A DNA stretch of 53,345 nucleotides from Haloterrigena salina JCM 13891 (GCF_000337495.1 NZ_AOIS01000030.1:80865-134209), one strand, 5' to 3'. Shown: positions 34,311 through 42,648, counted from the first letter of the stretch. Made by a program: numbers and translations. Notes: generated from the letters alone by a model not told the origin.

Positions 34311-34893
34311 TCATCCTTCGTCGTCGTTTCTACGGTACTTTGCCGTTCTATTCCTCCATTCAACGTCTGCGCTGTAACTGCCGCCCGTTTACAGGAACAA
34401 TAGTAGGTAGTGCTATTTTTATTCAGAGTAGAGTATGAAACTCGCGGTTAGTACAGGTGGTGTATCTCTCACTACCACTGAGGGGTGACCTACAGTTGTC
34501 AGAAATAGCGTGCTGTATAGAGTTCGGGTAGATACTTGATAAGGACGACAAACTCAGCTATTTGAACCACTCACTGTTGAGCCTTCCATCCCCGTTCAAG
34601 TACCAGCGAAGGTAAGTATAGAGGATAGCAAGTATAACTGCAATCGAAATGGCTGTTCCTATTGGTGCCATATGCAGTCATGCTCATTCATTCTACATGT
34701 GTCTGCCGGTCAATTTGCGCACGTAGTTACCGAACGGTCTGATTCAGTTTCAGGCATGGATCTGAATAAAAACCGTGCTACCATATACTGGAAATAGCGT
34801 CGCATTCAATCCTCGGTGATCCGATTTCGGAGAGTTACCGTCTCGAGTCCGCAACTCCTGACAGTAGTCGGAGTCTGTGTTCCCCTCGAGACG
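34311..34893. other. AT-rich gene-poor island
   Basis: This 580-base stretch is much richer in A+T than the glycan genes on both sides. It includes TATA-like runs (CTATTTTTATTC at 34413-34424, followed by a 17-codon open frame) and one 37-codon membrane-type open frame on the reverse strand. There is no larger gene. Its composition and position next to a tRNA 3'-end fragment suggest a decayed insertion. Confidence 0.5.
34558..34671 (-). CDS. Possible 37-residue single-span membrane peptide
   Basis: An open frame too short for usual gene calling: MAPIGTAISIAVILAILYT, then YLRWYLNGDGRLNSEWFK. The first half is one uninterrupted hydrophobic helix, and the second half is polar and positively charged near the membrane, the layout of a small type III membrane protein. 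It lies in the AT-rich island and has no clear promoter. A chance frame is possible because AT-rich DNA favours hydrophobic codons. Confidence 0.35.
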   Translation of the reverse strand: MAPIGTAISIAVILAILYTYLRWYLNGDGRLNSEWFK

Positions 34894-34914
34894 TAGCGGG
34901 AGGTAGATTTGAAC
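34894..34914 (-). repeat. Detached 3'-end fragment of the initiator tRNA-Met (att-like direct repeat)
   Basis: These 21 bases are identical to 35008-35028, the discriminator base, 3' acceptor strand and most of the T-arm of the tRNA gene, in the same orientation, 114 bases away. Exact copies of a tRNA 3' end next to an intact tRNA are the usual mark left by tyrosine-recombinase elements. The adjoining TTTGAACCA (34908-34916) also has an inverted partner TGGTTCAAA at 34950-34958. Confidence 0.65.
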
Positions 34915-35007
34915 CACGCCGACGTCGGCCGCCTCGCTCCCTCGTCGTCTGGTTCAAACGACCACCGTGCTATACCTGCCGCTCACGAGTTTGTTCGCGC
35001 CAAAACA

Positions 35008-35082
35008 TAGCGGGAGGTAGATTTGAACTACCGGTCTGCGGGTTATGAGCCCGCCGGAATCTCCTGGCTATCCCATCCCGCT
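35008..35082 (-). tRNA. Initiator tRNA-Met (CAU)
   Basis: A complete cloverleaf on the reverse strand: acceptor AGCGGGA/TCCCGCT (35076-35082 with 35009-35015) and discriminator A at 35008. The D-arm is GGAT...TTCC, the anticodon stem GCGGG/CCCGC with loop CTCATAA, and the T-arm GGTAG-TTCAAAT-CTACC. The A1-U72 pair and the three consecutive G-C pairs closing the anticodon loop mark the archaeal initiator rather than the elongator. There is no encoded CCA and no intron. It interrupts the glycan locus. Confidence 0.95.
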
Positions 35083-35337
35083 GTCTTTCACTCTCTGCTG
35101 GTCACGATTAAGGCTTGGTATTCGTCCTGTCTCGAGACGATTAGCTGACACGCATCGCGTGGCCCAGTACGGAGCCGTCAGCGACGGATTACCGCTTGCA
35201 ATCTCCCACGGACCGTTCCGCTCGATGCAATTCGACTCGAGACCGGCCTCTCCAATCCGCCATCCGACGCCGAATCGGACTGTTGTATGTCCGTAGTCTC
35301 CCCATAATTATGCCCCATTCCGGTGGAGACGGGCGCA

Positions 35338-36348
35338 ATGAGAATCCTGCTTTTGCGGACGTGGACGACGAACATCGGGAACGGGTTCATCGACTACGGG
35401 GCGAAGGCGATGCTCGAGCGGGCGTTTCCCGACGCCGAGATCGTCGAGACGGGCGGTTATCCGAACCACGCGGCGGACACCGCGGCGCTGTGGCGGGGCA
35501 CCCGGAAGTTCGAACGGATGGCGGGCCGCGGCGCGGATTACGAGTCGCCGACCCACCGGATTCGGCAGAACGCGGTGAACGTCAGCGAACTGATCGACGC
35601 CGATCTGGCCGTCCTACCGGGCTGCGTGCTCTCCCGGCCGACGTTTCGGAAGTACTTCGACACACTCACCAGACTCAGGGAGCGGGATATTCCGATCGTT
35701 ATCATCGGCGGAGGCGGCGAGGAGTACGACGAGGCCGAGCGAAAGGACGTCGAGGCCGTCTTCGACGCGCTCGACATCGAGGTCCTGCTCACGCGGGACC
35801 GAACCGCCTACGAGGAGTACGGTGACCTCGTCGAGTACCTGTACGACGGCATCGACTGCTCGCTGTTCCTGGGCGACGCACACCAGCCGCCAGAGGCGAA
35901 CCAGGAGTTCGACGTCCACACGTTCGACAAGGGCGAGGAGCCCGATATCGACGGCGCATCGTCGACGATCATCAGGCCCGATCACGCGCCCTTCGACGAA
36001 CCGTACCACTTCCCGGTCGGCGAGCGAGCGCGGGAGCTGCTCGGCCTCGAGACGCCGCTGTTCGAGGAGGAGAACGTCTTCGTCTCCGATATGGTGACCG
36101 ACTACCTCTTCCTCTACGCCAACGCCGACGTGGTGCGCTCGGACCGGATCCACGCCTGCCTGCCCGCCCTGACCTACGGCAACCGGGCGCAGTTCTACTT
36201 CGACACGCCGCGGGCGAACCTCTTCGATCGGGTTCCCATCGAGGGCGACGTCACGAGCGAACCAGTTCGGTTCGATATGGACGAACTCGAGCGGGAGAAA
36301 GAGGCGCAGGTCGAGGCCCTCGAGGAAGGGGTCACGACGGTCCTGTGA
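35338..36348 (+). CDS. Polysaccharide pyruvyl transferase family protein
   Basis: A 336-residue protein with the GT-B-like fold of pyruvyl transferases. The opening MRILLLRTWTTNIGNGFIDY carries the Asn/Gly-rich loop typical of the family. IPIVIIGGGGEEYDEAE is the central glycine-rich strand-turn, and ADVVRSDRIHACLPALTYGN is the conserved R-x-H block. Family members ketalise pyruvate onto sugars in surface polysaccharides and cell-wall glycans. It continues the glycan locus beyond the tRNA. The ATG at 35338 was preferred over 35323, which adds only METGA. Confidence 0.85.
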   Translation: MRILLLRTWTTNIGNGFIDYGAKAMLERAFPDAEIVETGGYPNHAADTAALWRGTRKFERMAGRGADYESPTHRIRQNAVNVSELIDADLAVLPGCVLSRPTFRKYFDTLTRLRERDIPIVIIGGGGEEYDEAERKDVEAVFDALDIEVLLTRDRTAYEEYGDLVEYLYDGIDCSLFLGDAHQPPEANQEFDVHTFDKGEEPDIDGASSTIIRPDHAPFDEPYHFPVGERARELLGLETPLFEEENVFVSDMVTDYLFLYANADVVRSDRIHACLPALTYGNRAQFYFDTPRANLFDRVPIEGDVTSEPVRFDMDELEREKEAQVEALEEGVTTVL

Positions 36349-36442
36349 GCGTGACCGTTCCGACGACCGGCGGGCGAACGGCCGACGGTCCCGCAGTCGA
36401 GTCCATTGCCGGGACTAGGTTCTTTGGCGGAGGGCTGGTAGG

Positions 36443-37885
36443 ATGAACGGACACGCAACCATGGGAGACGAGCCATCCATCGCCCTCGTCGTGCTCGATA
36501 CCCTGCGGGCGGATTCCTTCGACGAGCACTTCGACTGGCTGCCTGGCGTGCAGTTCGCGAACGCGTGGAGCACGAGCCATTGGACGGCCCCGGCCCACGC
36601 CTCGCTGTTCACCGGCCGGTACGCGAGCGAGGCCGGCGTGACGATCAAATCCCAGGACTTCGACCGGGACACGACTCGCCTCCCCGAACTCCTCCGGGAC
36701 CGCGGCTACCGGACGCGAGCGTTCAGCTGTAACGTCAACATCTCGGAGCAGCTGGGCTGGCACCACGGCTTCGACGAGTTCGACGGCGGCTGGCGGCTCA
36801 GCGGCCTCGGTGAGGACGTCTTCGACTGGGACGAGTTCATCGCCGAACACCAAGCAGACGGTCCCAAACGGTATCTCCGGGCGCTCTGGCGCTGTGTCGA
36901 CGACGACTGCGATACGACCCAGTCGCTGAAACAGGGCGCCCTGATGAAGCTCCGGGATATGGGGCTCAAGGGACGCCACCCCGACGACGGCGCGGCGGAG
37001 TTCCTCGAGTACGTCCGCGACGGGTCGTGGGCCCGGGACGGCGAGTTCCTCTTCGCGAATCTCATGGAGGCGCACCTGCCGTACGACCCGCCCGACGAGT
37101 ACAAGACCTATCCGGACGAGGAGTCGCCGCACTTCGACAGCGTGAAAGCCACGCTCGGGGAGCCGTCGGCCGATCCGGACCGGATCAGGACCGCGTACGA
37201 CGACGCCGTGCGGTACCTGTCGGATATCTACCGCGACATCTACGCGGAACTCGCCACCGAGTTCGACTACGTCGTGACGGTCGCCGACCACGGCGAAGCG
37301 CTCGGCGAATACGGCGCGTGGCAACACGGCGGCGGCCTCCATCCGCCGGTGACCCGCGTGCCGCTCGTCGTCTCCGCGCCCGGACCGAACGCCGACGACC
37401 GAACCCCCAACGCGGACGGCGCGGAGCGACCGACGCGGGACGCCCTCGTGAACCTGCTGGACGTCTACGCGACGGTGCTCGACCTCGCCGGTATCGAGTC
37501 GGCCCACCGTCGCGGCGAGTCGTTCCGCCCGCTGTGCTCGAGCGACCCCACCGACACCGAGCCCCACTCGAGCGACACCGTCATCACTGAGCCGCGCTCG
37601 AGCGCGTTACTCGAGTTCCACGGCATCTCGAAGCGACGCGCGCTCGCGCTCGAGGAGGACGGCTACGATATCGGCCCCGTCGACCGCGAACGCCACGGTG
37701 TCGCGACGGCCGACTGTTACTACTTCGAGGGGCTGTCCGGGACCGAGCTGCTCGGCGACTGCGACCCGGCGACCCTCGAGTCGGAACTCGGCCGACTGGT
37801 CGACGACCTCGAGCGCCGCGAGGGGCTCTCCGAGGCGGATATGGACGGTCTGGAATCTCAGCTCGAGGAGCTGGGGTATCTGTGA
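36443..37885 (+). CDS. AP-superfamily (sulfatase-fold) enzyme 4, Thr at nucleophile position
   Basis: A 480-residue protein closest in layout to enzyme 1. IALVVLDTLRADSFDEHF holds the first metal aspartate (D19). SHWTAPAHASLFTGRYASE is the nucleophile loop with T48-A-P-A-H instead of C-x-P-x-R. VADHGEALGEYGAWQHGGG and the basic block VTRVPLVVSAP follow the sulfatase order. No signal peptide is present. It ends LEELGYL. The start could also be the ATG at 36461 (MGDEPSIALV). It lies between the pyruvyl transferase and flippase genes, so its substrate is probably a glycan precursor, as an inference. Confidence 0.85.
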   Translation: MNGHATMGDEPSIALVVLDTLRADSFDEHFDWLPGVQFANAWSTSHWTAPAHASLFTGRYASEAGVTIKSQDFDRDTTRLPELLRDRGYRTRAFSCNVNISEQLGWHHGFDEFDGGWRLSGLGEDVFDWDEFIAEHQADGPKRYLRALWRCVDDDCDTTQSLKQGALMKLRDMGLKGRHPDDGAAEFLEYVRDGSWARDGEFLFANLMEAHLPYDPPDEYKTYPDEESPHFDSVKATLGEPSADPDRIRTAYDDAVRYLSDIYRDIYAELATEFDYVVTVADHGEALGEYGAWQHGGGLHPPVTRVPLVVSAPGPNADDRTPNADGAERPTRDALVNLLDVYATVLDLAGIESAHRRGESFRPLCSSDPTDTEPHSSDTVITEPRSSALLEFHGISKRRALALEEDGYDIGPVDRERHGVATADCYYFEGLSGTELLGDCDPATLESELGRLVDDLERREGLSEADMDGLESQLEELGYL

Positions 37886-37907
37886 CGGTGGTTTCGAGAC
37901 GAGAGCC

Positions 37908-39350
37908 ATGAGTGACGCGACCTCCGTCAGCCTCGGCGGCGAGACGCTCAAGGCGACGGCCGCGAAGTTCTCGATGGCCGCGATCGGCTTTCTCGGGACG
38001 ATCGTCTTCGCGCGCGTGCTCGGCCCGACCGGGTTCGGCGGCTACTACCTCCTCTTCTCGCTGGTGAAGATCGCCGATCGGGCGGTCAACGGCTGGGGGA
38101 CCGCGGTCAAGAAGCGGTTCTCGGAGGCGGAGACCGCGCCGGGCGAACTGGTCGGCAGCCAGGCCCTGTTCACGATCGTCTGGATGGTGCTCGTCTGTGC
38201 GGTGACGCTCGTCGCGTCGAACCAGCTGGTCGACTACACGGGGCTCCCCGAGGCGCCGGTGTTATTCATCGTCCTACTGTTCGCCGTCACGCTCTTCGAG
38301 CCGCTGGATCTGATGGTGCAGGCGCGGGGCCGCGTCGGGGCGTCGATGTGGACCGACGCGCTCCGGTCGCTGCTGACCTTCCCGCTCCAGCTGGGGTTGA
38401 TCCTGCTCGGGCTCGGCGCCGCCGGCATGGCCTACGGGCTGGCCGCGGCGACGTTCCTGACGGTGCCGATCCTCTGGTACTTCGTCCGCGTGCGGCCGGT
38501 CACCCCGGGTCGCGAGACCGTCGAAAACCTCTGGTCGTACGCCAGGTTCAGCATCCCGAACTCGCTGCTCAGTCAGGCCTACGACCGGTTCGACATCATC
38601 CTGCTGGGCTACCTGCTGGCGCCCGCCGCCGCCGGCCACTACGAGGTCGCGCTCAAGCTCACGGTGCCGGCGACGTTCGTGACGATGGCCGCCTCGAGCG
38701 GCCTGATGGCTCGCGTGAGCCACAGACACAGCAAGGGCGAGGAGCTGGGGACGGACGTCTCGAACACGCTGGCGTTTACGAGCATCGTCGCGATTCCGAT
38801 GTTCTTCGGCGCCGTCGCGATGCCGGAACAGCTCGTCGTCACGTTCTTCGGTCCCGACTACGCCGAGGCCGCCTTGCTCCTCGTCGGACTCGCGCTCTAC
38901 CAGATCGCGAAGACCCAGGCCGGCGTGCTCACGAGCGTGATCGACGGGATCGACCGGCCGGACATCAACACGCGGGTCTCGGCGATCACGCTCGGGATCA
39001 ACATCGTCCTCGGCGTCGCGCTGACGCTCGTCTACGGTGCGATCGGTGTCGTGATCGCGACGGTCGTCGCCGAGACGCTTCGGTACGTCTGCTCGGCGGT
39101 CATCATCAAACGGCGGCTCCCGTCGGTCGTCCTCTTCCCGCGGACGCTCGGCGAGCAGTTCGTCGCCGGACTCGCGATGTTCGCCGTGATCGTTCCGGTC
39201 GAACGCGCCGTCGCCGTCGATCACTGGTACCAGCTCCTCGCGATCGTCGCGCTGGGCGCGGCGGTCTACGCCGTCACGCTGGCGGCGATCAGCCGAAAGC
39301 TCCGCATCACGATCAGGGGCGTCGTCCGCAGTTCGCGCTTCGAGATCTAG
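37908..39350 (+). CDS. Wzx-like flippase / polysaccharide biosynthesis transporter
   Basis: A 480-residue integral membrane protein with about 12-14 predicted helices of the MOP superfamily. The N-terminal block LKATAAKFSMAAIGFLGTIV, then FARVLGPTGFGGYYLLFSLV, is the family signature. SIPNSLLSQAYDRFDIILLG and AEAALLLVGLALYQIAKTQA are later landmarks. It would flip lipid-linked oligosaccharides built by the neighbouring glycosyltransferases across the membrane. The ATG at 37908 follows the previous stop by 22 bases; the longer upstream frame is a shadow of enzyme 4. Confidence 0.9.
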   Translation: MSDATSVSLGGETLKATAAKFSMAAIGFLGTIVFARVLGPTGFGGYYLLFSLVKIADRAVNGWGTAVKKRFSEAETAPGELVGSQALFTIVWMVLVCAVTLVASNQLVDYTGLPEAPVLFIVLLFAVTLFEPLDLMVQARGRVGASMWTDALRSLLTFPLQLGLILLGLGAAGMAYGLAAATFLTVPILWYFVRVRPVTPGRETVENLWSYARFSIPNSLLSQAYDRFDIILLGYLLAPAAAGHYEVALKLTVPATFVTMAASSGLMARVSHRHSKGEELGTDVSNTLAFTSIVAIPMFFGAVAMPEQLVVTFFGPDYAEAALLLVGLALYQIAKTQAGVLTSVIDGIDRPDINTRVSAITLGINIVLGVALTLVYGAIGVVIATVVAETLRYVCSAVIIKRRLPSVVLFPRTLGEQFVAGLAMFAVIVPVERAVAVDHWYQLLAIVALGAAVYAVTLAAISRKLRITIRGVVRSSRFEI

Positions 39351-39557
39351 CCGTCCCCGCCGCTCGAGCGCGTTTTTAGACGGGTTCGGGACGATTCCGA
39401 CCCGTATACCCGGTTGTTGCGGCTAATGTCTCCATAGACGAAATACTCTTGAGGATGTTCGATGGATAGAATCGTGTGATATGCTACCACCAATCTTTGA
39501 TCGGCGGAACCGAGTCACGCTGCAGCAGAGACGCGCCGGTGTTCCACCGAACCACCC

Positions 39558-40670
39558 GTGTCCCTAGACCACGCTGAACCGCGACGCCGGAGCATCGAGG
39601 TCGAGTACTGGGTAATCGACGACGAGGGGCGGCTGACCGAGCCGGGCGACCTCGTCGCGGCCTCGCCGGGAGCCGAACGGGAGTTCGTCGAACCGGTGCT
39701 CGAGATCAAGACCACGCCCTGCGAGACGGCGGCCGAACTGCGCGCGGAGCTGTTCGACCGAATCGACGCCGTCCTCGAGCGGGCCGACGAGCTCGGAAAG
39801 CGACTCGTGCCGCTGGCGACGCCGGTGGGAGACGAGCGGATCCGCGAACTGCCGAGCGATCGGACGCGGATCCAGAACACGGTCGTCGGCGAGGACTTCG
39901 AGTACGTGCGCCACTGCGCTGGGACCCATGTCCACGTCGAACAGCAGCCGGGGCGCGAAATCGATCAGTTGAACACCCTCGTCGCGCTCGACCCCGCGCT
40001 GGCGCTGGTCAACTCGTCGCCGTACTACCGCGGGCGTCCGATGGCGGCCGGCGCCCGGTCGAAGTGTTACCGTTGGCTGGCGTACGACGACGTCCCCCAC
40101 CAGGGCTGGCTATGGCGTTACGTCTCGGATCGAGCGGAGTGGACGCGACGACTCGAGCGACGGCACGAGGAGTTCGTGACCGTAGCGACCGACGCGGGCG
40201 TCTCGCGGCGGACCCTCGAGTCGAACTTCGATCCCGAGAGCGCGGTCTGGACGCCCGTCCAGTTTCGCTCGTCGTTTTCCACCGTCGAGTGGCGCTCGCC
40301 TGACACCGCGCTCCCGAGCCAGGTCGTCAGCCTGGCGAATCGCCTGGCCGACCTCGTCGGCGACCTCGAGGACACCGACGTGCGCATCGACGGCCAGGAG
40401 GGCCGCGTCACGGACGAGACAATCACGCTCCCGGAGTTCGACGCCGTCCTCGAGTACACCCACGCCGCGATCCGCGAGGGGCTCGAGTCCGACGCCGTTC
40501 GATCGTACCTCGAGCGGATGGGGTTCGACGTCGACGCCTACGCGCCGCTCTCCCACGAGATCGGCGGCCGGAGACGGGTCGGACCCGACGCGGCGCGAGA
40601 ACTTCGGCTCGAGTACGCCGAGCGACTCGAGCGGGACGTGCGGCGGGCGAAGCCGATGCACAGCGACTGA
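39558..40670 (+). CDS. gshA: Glutamate-cysteine ligase, GCS2 family
   Basis: A 370-residue carboxylate-amine ligase of the GCS2/YbdK type. RRSIEVEYWVIDDEGRL is the N-terminal Glu-binding strand, LEIKTTPCETAAELRAEL and THVHVEQQP hold metal and substrate ligands, and SSFSTVEWRSPDTALPSQ is the conserved C-terminal block. Haloarchaea use gamma-glutamylcysteine as their main thiol, made by an enzyme of this kind, which supports the symbol. The GTG start at 39558 is the best fit to the family. It is monocistronic, and a stem-loop follows the stop. Confidence 0.83.
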   Translation: MSLDHAEPRRRSIEVEYWVIDDEGRLTEPGDLVAASPGAEREFVEPVLEIKTTPCETAAELRAELFDRIDAVLERADELGKRLVPLATPVGDERIRELPSDRTRIQNTVVGEDFEYVRHCAGTHVHVEQQPGREIDQLNTLVALDPALALVNSSPYYRGRPMAAGARSKCYRWLAYDDVPHQGWLWRYVSDRAEWTRRLERRHEEFVTVATDAGVSRRTLESNFDPESAVWTPVQFRSSFSTVEWRSPDTALPSQVVSLANRLADLVGDLEDTDVRIDGQEGRVTDETITLPEFDAVLEYTHAAIREGLESDAVRSYLERMGFDVDAYAPLSHEIGGRRRVGPDAARELRLEYAERLERDVRRAKPMHSD

Positions 40671-40680
40671 TCGTCGCGTT

Positions 40681-40710
40681 GGGTTTGACGGCTCGAGCGA
40701 CGGTCAACCC
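40681..40710. terminator. Imperfect stem-loop between convergent genes
   Basis: GGGTTTGAC (40681-40689) pairs with GTCAACCC (40703-40710), with one bulged T, around a 13-base loop. It starts 11 bases after the gshA stop and lies 67 bases from the end of the convergent TYW1 gene. A terminator role is tentative. Confidence 0.35.
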
Positions 40711-40776
40711 GATCGTTTCGGCGACTCGAGCGGTAGAATACAATAGCTCCGATGGCTCGACCGATCGGCGACGCGC

Positions 40777-41814
40777 TCAGTCGCCGACGACCGGATCGCG
40801 CTCCCAGAACTCGCTTCCCTTCTTGAGTTTGGGAACCCAGGTGTCCTTTTGCTTCGCGAGGAGCGCGACGCGGGACTCCGGCACCCCTCGAGACTCGGTG
40901 AACTCCGGCATGTACGCCTTGACCTCGTCGGCGAACGCCATGACCTCCTCGTGGTCTGGCATCGCCGAGCGGTCGAGCCGGCCCTGCGAGTGACCGACGT
41001 GCATGTACGCCTTCAGCTCGACGAAGTCGGGGTCGGCCTGCTGGTAGAAGCCGGCGTACCAGTCGGGGTGGTGCATGTTCTCGCCCTTGACGAGGGTCGT
41101 CCGGAGGACGGTGCGGGTTTCGTCCTTCTCAGCGAGGACGTCCATCGTCTCGAGCAGGCGCTCCCAGGCGTCCTCTTCCGTCGCGCCGACGACCTGATCG
41201 AAGGTGTGGCGCTCGGGGGCGTCGACGCTGACGTACAGTTGCGTCGGATCGCACTCCCGGAGCACTTCGGGCCGGGTGCCGTTGGAGACGAGGAAGGTGG
41301 TGATATCGCGGTCGCGGAAGGCCTCGATGAGTTCGGGCAGATAGGGGTAGAGCGTCGGTTCGCCGTCTAAGGAGATGGCGACGTGTCGGGGCTCCATCGC
41401 CTGCTCGAAGACCTCCCGTGGGACCTCGTCGTTGCCGCCGAAGCCCGAGAGCAGCTTCTTCTGGAGCCGGATCGAGGCGTCGACGACCGCCTCGGGATCG
41501 TCCCACTCGACGTCGTCCATCTCGTAGGTGTGGCCCTGGTGGTCGCGCCAACAGAAGACGCAGCGCTCGTTACACCGGACGACCGGCGTCATCTGGATGC
41601 ACCGGTGTGACTCGATCCCGTAGTAGATGTACTTGTAACACTTCCCCTCGCCCCGGACGGCGTTTGCCGTCCAGCCGCAGGTCTGGGCGGCGGTGTGGTT
41701 CTCGCTGTGGTAGTCCGGACTCGAGACCTGCATCGCACCGCCGTCCTCGCTCTCGTCGTGTTCGGCGTCGGTGTCGCTCCCGCCCTCGACGCCGGTGTCG
41801 GCGGAGTCGCTCAT
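40777..41814 (-). CDS. twy1: 4-demethylwyosine synthase (TYW1), tRNA-Phe modification
   Basis: A 345-residue radical-SAM enzyme that condenses pyruvate with N1-methylguanosine at position 37 of tRNA-Phe. The radical-SAM cluster is RCNERCVFCWRDHQ (CX3CX2C). Three earlier cysteines (TCGWTANAVRGEGKC and SHRCIQMTP) are the likely second 4Fe-4S ligands. SLDGEPTLYPYLPELIEAF, VSNGTRPEVL and LYVSVDAPERHTFDQVV are further TYW1 blocks. The first 40 residues are an acidic disordered extension. It lacks the eukaryotic flavodoxin domain, as normal in archaea. Confidence 0.95.
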   Translation of the reverse strand: MSDSADTGVEGGSDTDAEHDESEDGGAMQVSSPDYHSENHTAAQTCGWTANAVRGEGKCYKYIYYGIESHRCIQMTPVVRCNERCVFCWRDHQGHTYEMDDVEWDDPEAVVDASIRLQKKLLSGFGGNDEVPREVFEQAMEPRHVAISLDGEPTLYPYLPELIEAFRDRDITTFLVSNGTRPEVLRECDPTQLYVSVDAPERHTFDQVVGATEEDAWERLLETMDVLAEKDETRTVLRTTLVKGENMHHPDWYAGFYQQADPDFVELKAYMHVGHSQGRLDRSAMPDHEEVMAFADEVKAYMPEFTESRGVPESRVALLAKQKDTWVPKLKKGSEFWERDPVVGD

Positions 41815-41934
41815 GTTGCCCCCGCTTGGACGGGCCCGACCAAAAGGCGTGTGGTGTTGCGCGTCGAACGCGGCCGATTTCGCTCGCGGGGCTAACTCGA
41901 ACGGCGTCTCCGTATTGGCCGTCTCGAGCGGCGC

Positions 41935-42222
41935 CTATTTGTGAGGCAACTCGCCCGGTTCGGCCGGTTCGTCGTCCTCGAGCGTGACCTCGCGTTCGAA
42001 GCCGTACAGCACCAGCCCGGTGTTGGCGGTCATGATCGTGCCGGTCGTCGGCGCGGACGTGAACAGGAACAGCCCCGCGCCGACCGCGACGGCGCCCCCG
42101 GAGAAGGCGGCCCACAGCAGGGGCCTCGAGACCCCGTTGGCCGTGGCGTCCCGGTAGGTCCAGGCGAAGAGCCCGATCGTCCCCACCACGCCGACGACGG
42201 CGACGAGAGTGTCGACTACCAT
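41935..42222 (-). CDS. Small three-helix membrane protein
   Basis: A 95-residue protein with three predicted helices: TLVAVVGVVGTIGLFAWTY, LLWAAFSGGAVAVGAGLFLF and a weaker TIMTANTGLVLYGF. It closes with an acidic tail EREVTLEDDEPAEPGELPHK. MVVDTLVAVV at 42222 was chosen, since a longer frame to 42360 runs into the dispersed repeat and has non-coding composition. Function unknown. Its promoter region is occupied by the repeat element at 42325-42648. Confidence 0.7.
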   Translation of the reverse strand: MVVDTLVAVVGVVGTIGLFAWTYRDATANGVSRPLLWAAFSGGAVAVGAGLFLFTSAPTTGTIMTANTGLVLYGFEREVTLEDDEPAEPGELPHK

Positions 42223-42324
42223 ACGTGAGCGTTCGTCGGCCGAAAGAAAAGCGTTCTGAGTGGGGTCCGATCGGCCGCGCTCGAGTCCGTCGTCCTTCGG
42301 TGGGATCGCTAAAGAGGGATTCTC

Positions 42325-42648
42325 TACGGTGGCGCGCGCTGGACCGTGGCGACTGCACAAGGAGCCACGGTCAGAATCGTGCGAGGGATGAGCGAACGAG
42401 CGTAGCGAGTGAGCGAATCGGCTGGGGAGGGCGTGGAATCCCTAGAAGCCAGAATGAGCAACCTACTCGACTTCTTCGTACCGATGCTACTACGCGGATA
42501 AGATCTACGCTACTTCACATTGGCAACTAGGAGTGCCACGCCCTCCCCAGCCGATTCGTTCGCTCCTTCCAGTCGCTAACTCATCCCTCGCACGGCTTCA
42601 GATCACGGTTCCCTCGCCGGTCACCGTGATCCAGCGCGCGCCACCGTA
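42325..42648. repeat. Dispersed repeat, two copies head to head (copies 3 and 4), 19-bp exact terminal inverted repeats
   Basis: The left end 42325-42343 reads TACGGTGGCGCGCGCTGGA and the right end 42630-42648 is its exact reverse complement. Each arm runs inward to GAATCGGCTGGGGAGGGCG (left near 42414-42432; right arm as its complement near 42540-42558). A unique AT-richer centre of about 80 bases separates them. The arms match copies 1 and 2 of the window. No transposase or open frame of substance is inside. It resembles a MITE-like or REP-like unit. Confidence 0.75.

Noticed and set aside
34436-34489. 17-codon frame after a good TATA-like box
   Set aside because: Too short to support as a gene; noted under the AT-rich island only.
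34894-34980. A second, complete tRNA gene left of the initiator tRNA
   Set aside because: Only the 3' acceptor strand and T-arm part match; no anticodon or D-arm can be folded.
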